Made by a program: the position numbers and the translations under genes
DNA from: Bordetella genomosp. 9
GTDB taxonomy: Bacteria > Pseudomonadota > Gammaproteobacteria > Burkholderiales > Burkholderiaceae_B
Direction: 5' to 3'
Length of the DNA stretch: 64,000 nucleotides
NCBI RefSeq assembly: GCF_002261425.1
Contig: NZ_NEVJ01000003.1
Coordinates: 620,001-684,000 of the forward strand
Notes under the pieces: model-generated
Seen by the model: the letters and a program-made list of their open reading frames with translations, nothing else
What the model was told of the DNA's origin: nothing
Database searches by the model: none
Shown here: positions 1-7,889 of the stretch, piece after piece
Layout of the letters: the number at the start of each line of letters is the position of its first letter
Numbering within the stretch: position 1 is the first letter of the stretch

Positions 1-62
1 GCGCGCGAAAACGTGCCGGCGTTCAGCAAGGCGAGAAAATCTTCGAGCCAGATCAGCTTCAT
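1..62 (-). CDS. LysR-family regulator, N-terminal fragment (runs off left edge)
   Basis: Reading leftward from an ATG at 62, the frame gives MKLIWLEDFLALLNAGTFSR and then leaves the window. This is the typical opening of a LysR regulator: the first helix of the winged helix-turn-helix with the pattern LxxFLAxxxxGTFSRA. The gene is divergent from the desulfhydrase gene starting at 309, the usual arrangement for a LysR protein and its target, so it probably regulates that gene. Only about 20 residues are visible, so the effector domain cannot be judged. Confidence 0.7.
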   Translation of the reverse strand, partial: MKLIWLEDFLALLNAGTFSR

Positions 63-134
63 AGGTCCAGGCCCGGTCTATCCGGGCCGCTCAGCGCCCG
101 GCAAGGGACGGCGGTCCCTTGAATCGGGCTTATC

Positions 135-194
135 AGGTGCCGGCCCGGATGCCGGCCTGGGTGCTGGCCTGGATGCCCGCCCGGGTGCCGACCC
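135..194. repeat. 12-bp tandem repeat, about 5 copies
   Basis: Five imperfect 12-bp units follow each other between the divergent LysR and desulfhydrase genes: AGGTGCCGGCCC, GGATGCCGGCCT, GGGTGCTGGCCT, GGATGCCCGCCC, GGGTGCCGACCC. No gene is credible here. The array lies inside the likely promoter region, so copy-number change could alter spacing. An A8 run follows near 201. Confidence 0.7.
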
Positions 195-308
195 TTATGC
201 AAAAAAAACATGGGCGCCGGAAAATATAGCATTGGGCGGCGCTCCAACCTGTCCGTTACTCTCGCCCTTCCCTTACCCCCTTCCCTTATCTCTCCCGGGA
301 TTCCCACC

Positions 309-1325
309 ATGATGCATCTCGCCGCCTATCCCCGCGTACGCCTGGGCCACTTTCCCACGCCGCTGGAGCCCATGCCCAACCTGTCCCGCCACCTGGGCGG
401 GCCCAACCTGTACATCAAGCGCGACGACTGCACCGGCCTGGCGACGGGCGGCAACAAGACCCGCAAGCTGGAATTCCTGGTCGCCGAAGCGCTGGCCCAG
501 GGCGCCGACACGCTGATCACGCAAGGCGCCGTGCAATCCAACCACGCGCGCCAGACGGTGGCCGCGGCCGCGCGTTTCGGCATGGACTGCAAGATCCTGC
601 TGGAACAGCGCGTCAGCGATGGCGGTGAGGACTACGAAGAATCGGGCAACGTGATGCTGGATCGGCTGATGGGCGGCGAAATCTCCGCGCGCCTGCCCTC
701 CGGCACCAATATGCAGCAGGCCATGGAAGAACTGGCGGCGCAACTGCGCGAGCGCGGCAAGAAGCCCTACGTGATTCCCGGCGGCGGCTCCAATCCGGTC
801 GGCGCGCTGGGCTACGTGGCCTGCGCCCAGGAACTGCTGACGCAGTCCTTCGAAATGGGCCTGCGCATCGACACCGTGGTGCATGCGACCGGCAGCGCCG
901 GCACGCAGGCCGGCCTGGTGACCGGGCTGGCCGCCATGAACAGCGGTATTCCCGTGATGGGCATCAGCGTGCGCGCGGCGCAGGAACAGCAGATCGAGAA
1001 CGTGTGGAAGCTGACCCAGGCCACGCGCGACTACATGGGCCTGCCCAGCGGCTCCGTACGGCGCGAGGACGTGCTGGTGGACGCCGGCCACGTCGGCGCC
1101 GGCTACGGCGTGCCGACCGAAGGCATGGTGGAAGCCGTGCGCCTGGCCGCGCAGCTGGAAGGCATCCTGCTGGATCCGGTGTACTCGGGCAAGGGCATGG
1201 CCGGCCTGATCGCACAGATCCGCGCCGGCAGGTTCGGCAAGGACCAGAACGTGGTGTTCGTCCACACGGGCGGTTCGGCGGCGCTGTTCGCCTACCGCTC
1301 GACGTTCGACAGCCGCAAGGGCTGA
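309..1325 (+). CDS. D-cysteine desulfhydrase / L-cysteate sulfo-lyase family PLP enzyme
   Basis: A 338-residue PLP-dependent fold-type II enzyme of the ACC deaminase/D-cysteine desulfhydrase family. The PLP lysine lies in [11 protein letters not shown] near residue 50, followed by [13 protein letters not shown], which binds the substrate carboxylate, and a phosphate-binding loop [10 protein letters not shown]. Family members remove H2S and ammonia from D-cysteine (DcyD) or sulfite from L-cysteate (CuyA); both are about 330-340 residues and I cannot separate them by eye. An in-frame start at 210 exists, but homology begins at [20 protein letters not shown], so the ATG at 309 (or 312) is preferred. 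The divergent LysR gene is the likely regulator. Probable role: cytoplasmic sulfur-compound catabolism. Confidence 0.85.
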   Translation: MMHLAAYPRVRLGHFPTPLEPMPNLSRHLGGPNLYIKRDDCTGLATGGNKTRKLEFLVAEALAQGADTLITQGAVQSNHARQTVAAAARFGMDCKILLEQRVSDGGEDYEESGNVMLDRLMGGEISARLPSGTNMQQAMEELAAQLRERGKKPYVIPGGGSNPVGALGYVACAQELLTQSFEMGLRIDTVVHATGSAGTQAGLVTGLAAMNSGIPVMGISVRAAQEQQIENVWKLTQATRDYMGLPSGSVRREDVLVDAGHVGAGYGVPTEGMVEAVRLAAQLEGILLDPVYSGKGMAGLIAQIRAGRFGKDQNVVFVHTGGSAALFAYRSTFDSRKG

Positions 1326-1391
1326 GCCCACGGCGCGGCGATCGGGCTGGCGGCGGCGGTCTGCCCGCGCGCCGCGGCCCGCGGTTCAGCC

Positions 1392-1482
1392 GGGCATTCC
1401 AGGCAAGCACAGCGGGCAAGCCCTCCAGGCAAGCGCATCGGGCAAGCGCATCGGGCAAGCGCGTCGGGCAAACGCCTCAGGC
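1392..1482. repeat. 13-bp tandem repeat, about 7 copies
   Basis: Imperfect units with an exact 13-bp period and consensus AAGCGCATCGGGC start at 1405, 1418, 1431, 1444, 1457 and 1470, with a degenerate copy at 1392. The units at 1431 and 1444 are identical. The array fills the gap between the convergent desulfhydrase and usp genes and reaches the last two codons of usp. Thirteen is not a multiple of three, so copy-number change would shift the end of the usp frame. Confidence 0.8.
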
Positions 1483-1950
1483 GGGCGCCGCTTCGCCTTC
1501 CGGCTCCGGCGGCCGAACCAGCAGCACCGGAACGGGCGCGGTACGCACCACCAGTTCCGCGTCGCTGCCCATGACCAGGCGATTGATGCCGCGGCGGCCG
1601 TGGGTGCCCATCACGATCACGTCGGCCTTCCAGTCCCTGGCATGGTCGACGATGATTTCGGAAACGCGGCGGCCGTCGCATTCTTCCAGGTGGCAATCGC
1701 ATTCCACGCCTTCCGCTTCCAGCACGTGCCTGGCATCCGCCAGGATGCGGTGGCCGTTGCGCAGCATGGAAGGCAGCATCTGATGCACGTAGATTTCCGG
1801 CCGTTCGAACCCGTTGGTGTACAGCAGCGTATCCAGGACGTGGATCAGGCGGATCTTGCCTTCGCTCAGCCGCGCCAGCCGGACGGCCTGCTCCAGCGCC
1901 CTGCCGCTGGTTTCGCTGCCGTCGACCGGCACCAGGATTTTCTTGTACAT
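1477..1950 (-). CDS. Universal stress protein (UspA family)
   Basis: A 157-residue single-domain universal stress protein. It starts MYKKILVPVDGSETSGRALE, the usual first strand with its conserved Asp, and carries the nucleotide-binding signature GTHGRRGINRLVMGSDAE followed by VVRTAPVPVLLVR. The G-2x-G-9x-G(S/T) pattern suggests an ATP-binding Usp. An FNR-type box at 2047-2060 lies about 100 bp upstream with a TACAGT -10-like element 31 bp from its centre, so induction at low oxygen is likely. The C-terminal codons run into the 13-bp repeat array. Cytoplasmic; its client is unknown. Confidence 0.92.
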   Translation of the reverse strand: MYKKILVPVDGSETSGRALEQAVRLARLSEGKIRLIHVLDTLLYTNGFERPEIYVHQMLPSMLRNGHRILADARHVLEAEGVECDCHLEECDGRRVSEIIVDHARDWKADVIVMGTHGRRGINRLVMGSDAELVVRTAPVPVLLVRPPEPEGEAAPA

Positions 1951-2046
1951 CGTCGCTTCCCTATCGTCTGGCCTGGATGCACCGGCCGCGCCGTGGCGGG
2001 GTGCACCCCCTCATCCCGCACTGTATCCAGCGTGCCGCGCGCCGTA

Positions 2047-2060
2047 TTGACCTGCGTCAA
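2047..2060 (-). promoter_or_regulatory. FNR/ANR-type box upstream of usp
   Basis: TTGACCTGCGTCAA matches the FNR dyad TTGAT-N4-ATCAA with one change in each half. On the minus strand a TACAGT hexamer (2020-2025) is centred 31 bp downstream, the class II activator geometry (-41.5), giving a predicted start near 2012. Confidence 0.6.
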
Positions 2061-2120
2061 CCGGTGGCCCGATCCGTCACTGGATATACTGCCCCCTATC
2101 CCCGTTACCGGAGTCGCCGC

Positions 2121-3020
2121 GTGGACCGCCTGCACGCCATGAAGACCTTCGTCACCGTGGTCGAGAGCGGTGGCTTCACCGCCGCCGCGCGCAAGCTCGA
2201 TGTCTCGCTATCGGTGGTCAGCCGCGTCATCACCGAGCTGGAAGCCCATCTGGGCGTGCGCCTGCTGACGCGCACCACGCGCGTCGTGCGGCCCACCGAA
2301 ACCGGCGCCGCCTACCTGGAGAACTGCAAGCGCATCCTGGGCGATATCGAAGAAGCCGAACTGGCCGCGGCCGGCACGCATGCGGCGCCGCGCGGCAGCC
2401 TGGTGGTGACCGCGCCCGTCCTGTTCGGCGCCCGCCACGTGACGCCCATCGTCGTCGAATACCTGCAGCGCTATCCCGAAGTGGACGTCAACTGCCTGCT
2501 GCTCGATCGCAACGTCAGCTTCATCGATGAAGGCGTGGACGTGGGCGTGCGCATCGGCGAACTGCCCAGTTCCTCATTGCAGGCCATCCCCGTGGGCCGC
2601 GTGCGGCGCGTGGTGTGCGCCGCGCCGTCCTACCTGGCGCAGCATGGCGTGCCGCGCTCCCCGGACGACCTGCTGGCGCACACGCTGATACAGACCACCG
2701 GCGTCAGCGCATTGGCCGAATGGCGCTTCATGGTCCAGGGCGAACAGAAACCCCTGCGCTTCACCCCCCGGCTGGCCACCACGACCAACGATTCCGCCAT
2801 CGCGGCGGCGGTGGCGGGCTTCGGCATGGCGCGCGTGCTGTCCTACCAGGTAGCCGGTGAGTTATGGGACGGCAAGCTGCGCGTGGTGCTCGCCGAATAC
2901 GAACCGCCCCCCATGCCTATCCAGGTGATCCACCGCGAAGGCCGGCACGCCATGCAGAAGGTGCGCGCCTTCCTGGACCTGGCGATTGATCGGCTGCGCG
3001 CGGACAAGTCGCTGAACTGA
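2121..3020 (+). CDS. LysR-family transcriptional regulator
   Basis: A 299-residue LysR regulator with its N-terminal winged helix (FVTVVESGGFTAAARKLDVS, then VVSRVITELEAHLGVRLLTR) and an effector domain ending near DRLRADKSLN. I chose the GTG at 2121 because it has GGAG 10 bp upstream and the family typically starts M-D-R-L-x-A-M-K; the ATG at 2139 would cut into the first helix. The open frame extends back to 1977 but that stretch shows no homology. The glutathione S-transferase gene lies 126 bp downstream on the same strand and may be a target. Confidence 0.88.
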   Translation: MDRLHAMKTFVTVVESGGFTAAARKLDVSLSVVSRVITELEAHLGVRLLTRTTRVVRPTETGAAYLENCKRILGDIEEAELAAAGTHAAPRGSLVVTAPVLFGARHVTPIVVEYLQRYPEVDVNCLLLDRNVSFIDEGVDVGVRIGELPSSSLQAIPVGRVRRVVCAAPSYLAQHGVPRSPDDLLAHTLIQTTGVSALAEWRFMVQGEQKPLRFTPRLATTTNDSAIAAAVAGFGMARVLSYQVAGELWDGKLRVVLAEYEPPPMPIQVIHREGRHAMQKVRAFLDLAIDRLRADKSLN

Positions 3021-3055
3021 CGCGCATTATTCTCGTTTCAAGAAGAATACCTTCT

Positions 3056-3078
3056 CCCGTGGGCCGTTTTTCCACGGG
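3056..3078. other. Inverted repeat with T-run loop between lysR and GST genes
   Basis: CCCGTGG (3056-3062) and CCACGGG (3072-3078) form a perfect 7-bp stem around a 9-base loop containing five T. No T-tract follows on the plus strand, so it is a poor intrinsic terminator; it could be an operator for the GST gene. Function undetermined. Confidence 0.4.
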
Positions 3079-3146
3079 CGTGGCCCTCCTATGATTCGTT
3101 TCAGCACGGAATTACGTGCGAAACCCGCAAACAAAGGACTGCCACC

Positions 3147-3758
3147 ATGAAGCTCTTCCACCATCCCCTGTCCGGCCACGCCCACCGCGCCCGCCTGTTC
3201 CTGTCGCTGATCGCCCAACCCGCCGAACTGGTGGAGGTCGACCTGGCCAACCGCGCGCACAAGCAGCCGGACTTCCTGAAGCTGAATCCCTTCGGCCAGG
3301 TGCCTGTCCTGGTCGACGGCGACGTGGTGATCGCCGATTCCAACGCGATCCTGGTCTACCTGGCCAAGAAGACCGGCAAGACCGACTGGCTGCCGGAAGC
3401 TCCGGTGCAGGCGGCCGCCGTGCAACGCTGGCTGTCGGTGGCCGCCGGCGATATCGCCTTCGGCCCCGCCGCGGCCCGCCTGGTCACGGTCTTCGCTGCG
3501 CCCCTGGACGCCGACGCCGCGATCGCCCGAGCCCATGTGGTGCTCAAGCGCATGGACGACGCGCTGGCGAACCAGCAGTGGATCGCCGCTGATCACCCGA
3601 CCATTGCCGACGTCGCCCTGTACAGCTACACGGCGCGCGCGCCGGAAGGTTTCGTGGACCTGAAGGACTACGCCAACGTGCGCCGCTGGCTGGCCGGCGT
3701 CGAAGCCCTGCCCGGTTTCGTCGAGTTCGAGCGCACGCCCGTCGGATTGGCCGACTGA
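3147..3758 (+). CDS. Glutathione S-transferase family protein
   Basis: A 203-residue GST. The N-terminal thioredoxin-like domain shows [20 protein letters not shown] and [20 protein letters not shown], with the cis-proline VPVL and the DSN loop that bind glutathione. The all-helical C-terminal domain contains [19 protein letters not shown], the usual N-capping Asp region. Start at the ATG with AAAGGA upstream. It sits between a LysR gene and the flavin/iron-sulfur fusion gene (48 bp gap to the latter), an arrangement suggesting a detoxification unit. Substrate unknown. Confidence 0.88.
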   Translation: MKLFHHPLSGHAHRARLFLSLIAQPAELVEVDLANRAHKQPDFLKLNPFGQVPVLVDGDVVIADSNAILVYLAKKTGKTDWLPEAPVQAAAVQRWLSVAAGDIAFGPAAARLVTVFAAPLDADAAIARAHVVLKRMDDALANQQWIAADHPTIADVALYSYTARAPEGFVDLKDYANVRRWLAGVEALPGFVEFERTPVGLAD

Positions 3759-3806
3759 CCGGCCCCGCGCCGAACCCCTGAACGCGTCAACACCCTGGGA
3801 GTCATC

Positions 3807-5921
3807 ATGTCCACCGCACCCTGGCACGCCGGCGAACTCGCCCTGCAATCCCGCGTGGGCGTCCTCGCCCGGATGGACGACGTCGGCCGCCGCTTCATAC
3901 GTGATCACATGCCGGACCAGCACCGGGAATTCTTCGTGCAGCTGCCCTTCGTGGCGCTGGGCGCGGTGGCGCCGGATGGCACGGTCTGGGCGACGTTGCG
4001 GGCCGGGCACCCGGGTTTACTGACGTCGCCGGATCCCCGCCGCCTGGACATCGCCATCGAACGGGAAGCCGCCGATCCGGCGGACCCGGGCCTGGAGGAT
4101 GGCCAGGCCATCGGCCTGCTGGGCATCGACCTGGCGACGCGGCGCCGCAATCGCATGAACGGCGTGCTACGCCATGCGGGCGGCAAACTGTCCCACATCG
4201 ACGTGACGCACAGCTTCGGCAATTGCCCGCGCTACATCCAGCAGCGCGCGATCGTGTTCACGCGGGACCCCGCCGAACAAAGCACCGTCGCGCCGCAGGT
4301 CATGGATGCCCTGGATGCGGAAGCCCGCGCCTTGATCCAGGGGGCGGACACCCTGTTCGTCGCGTCCTACGTGGACCTGCCCGAAGGACGCCAGGTCGAT
4401 GTCTCGCATCGCGGCGGCAAGCCAGGCTTCGTGCGCCTGGACGACGACGGCGGCATGACGATTCCCGATTTCAACGGCAACCTGTTCTTCAACACGCTGG
4501 GCAACTTCATGGTGAACCCGGCGGCCGGCGTGACCTTCGCCGATTTCGAGACGGGCGAACTGCTGCAGATGACGGGCCGCGCCGAAGTCATCGTCGATTC
4601 ACCGGAGATCGCCGCTTTTCAGGGCGCCGAGCGCCTGTGGCGATTCTTCCCGCGCATCGTCGTGCGGCGCGCGGGGGCGCTGCCGCTACGCTGGGCGCGC
4701 AAGGAAGACGGCGCGTCGCCCAGTTCGCTCTTGACCGGCGACTGGACCCAGGTCGCCGACCGCTTGCGCGCCGCCGCCATGGCGCAGAACTGGCGGCCGT
4801 TCCGGGTGGCGCGCATCGTGGAAGAAAGCCGCGCCGTGCGCTCCCTGCACCTGGAGCCGGCCGACGGCGCGGGGCCCGCACCGCATCAGGCGGGCCAGTT
4901 CCTGCCTATCCGCGTCAGGCCGCCGGGCGCCGAAAAGCCGCTGACGCGTACATACACGCTGTCGGTGGCGCCTTCGGACGCCGGCTATCGCATCAGCGTG
5001 AAGCGCGACGGCGCGGTGTCGCAATTCCTGCATGACCACGTGCAGGTGGGCGACATCATCGAAGCTCGCGCGCCCGGCGGCGCCTTCACCGTGGATCCCA
5101 CCGAAAAAAGGCCGGTGGTGCTGCTGGCCGCCGGCATCGGGGTGACGCCCATGCTGGCCATGCTGCGCCACATCGTCTATGAAGGGCAGCGCAGGCAGAA
5201 GATGCGTCCGACCTGGTTCTTCCATTCGGCGCGTTCGATGGCGGAGCGGGCTTTCGCCGACGAACTGGCCGCGCTGCAGGCCGCCGGCCAGGGCGCGGTG
5301 CGCGTGTTCCGGCTGTTGAGCGACACGGCGGGCGCGCGTCTGGGTGAGGACTACGATCAGTCCGGACGGATAGACATCGATCTGCTGCGCGCCCGCCTGC
5401 CGTTTGACGACTACGACTTCTACCTGTGCGGGCCGGCTCCGTTCATGCAGTCGCTCTACGACGGATTGCGGGCGCTGAACGTGCCCGATGACCGGATCCA
5501 CGCGGAAGCCTTCGGGACGTCGTCGTTGACGCGGCAAGGCGGGCGGGTGAATGAGGCGACGGCGCCGGCAGGATTGCCGGCGGCGACGGCCGGATCGACG
5601 GCTGTCCAGGCAGCAGGCCACCCGGCAGCCCCACCGGTTGCGCGGCCGGCCACCGAATCGGTGCCGGTCATCTTCCTGCAATCCGCCAAGGAAGCGCGCT
5701 GGCAACCCGGCGGCGGGTCGCTGCTGGAACTCGCGGAAGAACGCGGGCTGGAGCCGGCCTTCGGCTGCCGTGGCGGCAGCTGCGGAACCTGCCGCACGCG
5801 GATCGTGCAAGGCGCGGTGGCGTATGCACAGCAACCTGAGTTCGACGTGCCCGAGGGCGAGGCCCTGATCTGCTGCTCGGTGCCGGCCGCGGGCGGCAAG
5901 CCCTTGCAGCTGGATCTTTGA
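3807..5921 (+). CDS. Pyridoxamine 5'-phosphate oxidase-like / ferredoxin reductase / [2Fe-2S] fusion protein
   Basis: A 704-residue three-part redox fusion. Residues about 1-330 are a pyridoxamine-phosphate-oxidase-like split-barrel (NTLGNFMVNPAAGVTFADF, probable FMN site). Residues about 335-580 are a ferredoxin-NADP reductase module with the FAD motif RTYTLS, the NAD(P) loop AAGIGVTPMLAMLRH and the C-terminal CGPAPFMQSLYDGL. An Ala/Pro-rich linker then leads to a plant-type ferredoxin domain with CRGGSCGTC plus a further Cys in ALICCS. The layout implies NAD(P)H-FAD-[2Fe-2S]-FMN electron flow within one chain. It follows lysR and GST genes in the same direction; the start has GGGAG nearby. 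Substrate unknown. Confidence 0.85.
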   Translation: MSTAPWHAGELALQSRVGVLARMDDVGRRFIRDHMPDQHREFFVQLPFVALGAVAPDGTVWATLRAGHPGLLTSPDPRRLDIAIEREAADPADPGLEDGQAIGLLGIDLATRRRNRMNGVLRHAGGKLSHIDVTHSFGNCPRYIQQRAIVFTRDPAEQSTVAPQVMDALDAEARALIQGADTLFVASYVDLPEGRQVDVSHRGGKPGFVRLDDDGGMTIPDFNGNLFFNTLGNFMVNPAAGVTFADFETGELLQMTGRAEVIVDSPEIAAFQGAERLWRFFPRIVVRRAGALPLRWARKEDGASPSSLLTGDWTQVADRLRAAAMAQNWRPFRVARIVEESRAVRSLHLEPADGAGPAPHQAGQFLPIRVRPPGAEKPLTRTYTLSVAPSDAGYRISVKRDGAVSQFLHDHVQVGDIIEARAPGGAFTVDPTEKRPVVLLAAGIGVTPMLAMLRHIVYEGQRRQKMRPTWFFHSARSMAERAFADELAALQAAGQGAVRVFRLLSDTAGARLGEDYDQSGRIDIDLLRARLPFDDYDFYLCGPAPFMQSLYDGLRALNVPDDRIHAEAFGTSSLTRQGGRVNEATAPAGLPAATAGSTAVQAAGHPAAPPVARPATESVPVIFLQSAKEARWQPGGGSLLELAEERGLEPAFGCRGGSCGTCRTRIVQGAVAYAQQPEFDVPEGEALICCSVPAAGGKPLQLDL

Positions 5922-5949
5922 CGGCCTCGGCCTGTATCCAGCAATCCCC

Positions 5950-6768
5950 TCAGGCGGCCGACTTCTGTCCCGGCTGCCGGCCCGCCGCGCGCAGGATCAG
6001 CCCGGCGATCCGCTCCGGCTGCGAGATCAGCGACAGGTGGCTGGCCTTGACCTCGATGGTCGTGGCGCCCATGCGCTTGGCCATGAACCGTTCCAGGTCG
6101 GGGTTGATGGTGCGGTCTTCGGTGGAGACCGCATAGAAGCTGGGCTTGGAACGCCAGGCCGCCTGGGTGGTCTTGCCGGTCAGCAGCGCCTTGCGGAAGG
6201 GTTGCTGCACGGCATACAGCACCATGGCCTTCTTGCGCGGCAGGTCGCCGGCGAAATCCTTGAGGAACGCTTCCTGGCTCAGGCGGCCCTCGTCGCCGTC
6301 GAACACGATGCCGGCGCTGGCGGGCGGCGTGGGAAACTTGGCGGCCAGCTGCCCGTAGTCTTCGTCGGCGTCCGGCGCGCGCGCCGCCACGTAGACCAGC
6401 GACGCCACGTTGGGATGCACGCCGGTTTCCGTCACCAGCATGCCGGAGAACGAGTGGCCGACCAGCACAGTGGGACCATCCTGCCGGTCCAGGACGCGGC
6501 GCACGGCATCCACGGCCTCCGGAAACGTCGTCAGCGGGTTCTGCACGGCGGTGGCATTCATGCCGGCGGCCTGTAGCCGCGCGATCACCTCGGTCCAGCA
6601 GGAGCCGTCGGCGAACAAGCCATGCGCCAGCACGACGTTCTTGATCGCTCCCGGGCCCGCGGCGGGCGCGGCGGCGGGAGCCGCCTGCGCGACCCGCAGG
6701 CCGGGAAGCAAGGTGGAGGCGGCGGCGCCCGCGAGCGTGGCGGCGAATGCACGGCGATTCATGGTCAT
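5950..6768 (-). CDS. Exported alpha/beta hydrolase (Tat signal)
   Basis: A 272-residue alpha/beta-fold hydrolase. The N-terminus MTMNRRAFAATLAGAAAS resembles a twin-arginine signal, so it is probably periplasmic. The mature part shows the oxyanion segment AHGLFADGSCW, the nucleophile elbow GHSFSG and a late KASHLS that supplies the catalytic His. Relatives are often annotated as esterases or EstC-type hydrolases. A LysR gene lies immediately upstream on the same strand (70 bp gap). Substrate unknown. The end is convergent with the fusion gene, 28 bp away. Confidence 0.85.
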   Translation of the reverse strand: MTMNRRAFAATLAGAAASTLLPGLRVAQAAPAAAPAAGPGAIKNVVLAHGLFADGSCWTEVIARLQAAGMNATAVQNPLTTFPEAVDAVRRVLDRQDGPTVLVGHSFSGMLVTETGVHPNVASLVYVAARAPDADEDYGQLAAKFPTPPASAGIVFDGDEGRLSQEAFLKDFAGDLPRKKAMVLYAVQQPFRKALLTGKTTQAAWRSKPSFYAVSTEDRTINPDLERFMAKRMGATTIEVKASHLSLISQPERIAGLILRAAGRQPGQKSAA

Positions 6769-6837
6769 GACGGTTCCTCTGTATCAAGATGATCGCCAGG
6801 ATAAACGCCGACTGCCGCGGGACGTTTCAAATTTTCG

Positions 6838-7773
6838 TTAGATTTCGGTTTCGCCATCGGCCGAACGATCGGCATCGAAACGCTCACGCCATTTGGCTGC
6901 CCTGCCCGCGACGAACTCGATCAAGGTCCGCGCGGCCAGGGTCTGGTACCGCCCCGGCATCCGCAGCAGGAACATGCGGGTGCCGAATACGCTGAGCCGC
7001 CAATCGGTCAGCGCCGTGACCACCCGCCCACCGATTTCGTCCGCGACGACGTAATCCGGCACCAGGCCCACGCCCAGGTCCGCCAGGAGGGCCTCGCGCA
7101 GGAACTGGAAATTCTCCGATGCCAGCGTGGGATGCAAGGTGAGTTGCCGCCGCGCGTCGCCTCGGTACGCCGATACCCGCAGGTCCCGTCCGGACACGCC
7201 GGACGTGATCAGCGGAACCTCCGCCAATTCGTCCAGCGTCGACGGCAGCGGATGGCTGCGCGCGTAGGCGGCGGAAGCACACACGACATAGCGCACTTCC
7301 GCCAACTCGGTCGCCACCATCTGCTGCGGCGGCTCGGACATCACCCTTACCGCCACGTCCACTTCGTCGCGCAGCAGATCGTCCACGCGGTTGTCGAACA
7401 GCACGTCCAGCGCGATATCCGGATACTCGCGCTTGAATTCGATCAGCCAGCCGGACATGACCATGTGCCCGAAACCGGTCGGCAGGCTGATCCGCAGCGA
7501 ACCGTGCAGTCCGCGGCCCAGCGAGGCCACGGCTTCCCGCGCGGCGAGCACCTCGTCACGGACGACCCGCCCGTGGCGATAGAGACGTTCGCCGGCTTCG
7601 GTGAGCTCGACCCGGCGCGTCGTGCGCCGCATCAGTTGCAGGCCGACGGACTTTTCCAACTGCGCCAGGTGGTAGCTGACGTTGGCGCGGCTCATTTTCA
7701 GGTTGCGCGCTGCCGCACTCAGGTTGCCGGCTTCGACGATATCCACGAAAAGCGCCAGTGACTGCGCGTCCAA
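6838..7773 (-). CDS. LysR-family transcriptional regulator (TTG start)
   Basis: A 311-residue LysR regulator; the DNA-binding domain reads LFVDIVEAGNLSAAARNLK, SRANVSYHLAQLEKSVGLQL, MRRTTRRVELT. The first codon is TTG at 7773, supported by an AGAAGGGGG ribosome-binding site about 8 bases before it and by the lack of any ATG before the helix-turn-helix. It lies between a downstream hydrolase gene on the same strand and a divergent acyl-CoA dehydrogenase gene. A perfect 19-bp palindrome lies just upstream and is probably its own operator, so autoregulation plus control of the dehydrogenase is likely. Confidence 0.88.
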   Translation of the reverse strand: MDAQSLALFVDIVEAGNLSAAARNLKMSRANVSYHLAQLEKSVGLQLMRRTTRRVELTEAGERLYRHGRVVRDEVLAAREAVASLGRGLHGSLRISLPTGFGHMVMSGWLIEFKREYPDIALDVLFDNRVDDLLRDEVDVAVRVMSEPPQQMVATELAEVRYVVCASAAYARSHPLPSTLDELAEVPLITSGVSGRDLRVSAYRGDARRQLTLHPTLASENFQFLREALLADLGVGLVPDYVVADEIGGRVVTALTDWRLSVFGTRMFLLRMPGRYQTLAARTLIEFVAGRAAKWRERFDADRSADGETEI

Positions 7774-7786
7774 TCCCGCCCCCTTC

Positions 7787-7805
7787 TGTCAAAGAATATT
7801 TGACA
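7787..7805. promoter_or_regulatory. Perfect palindrome, likely LysR operator
   Basis: TGTCAAAGAATATTTGACA has 7-bp arms TGTCAAA/TTTGACA around GAATA and includes T-N11-A spacing, the classic LysR recognition shape. A second dyad, AGACT (7805-7809) and AGTCT (7816-7820), adjoins it. The site lies between the divergent LysR and acyl-CoA dehydrogenase genes. Confidence 0.65.
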
Positions 7806-7889
7806 GACTGTTCATAGTCTTTGGGATTGTCAAGCACGTCCGGTAGGAAAATAATGCGCGGTATCAGCAGAACCCCGCCGGAGACACCG

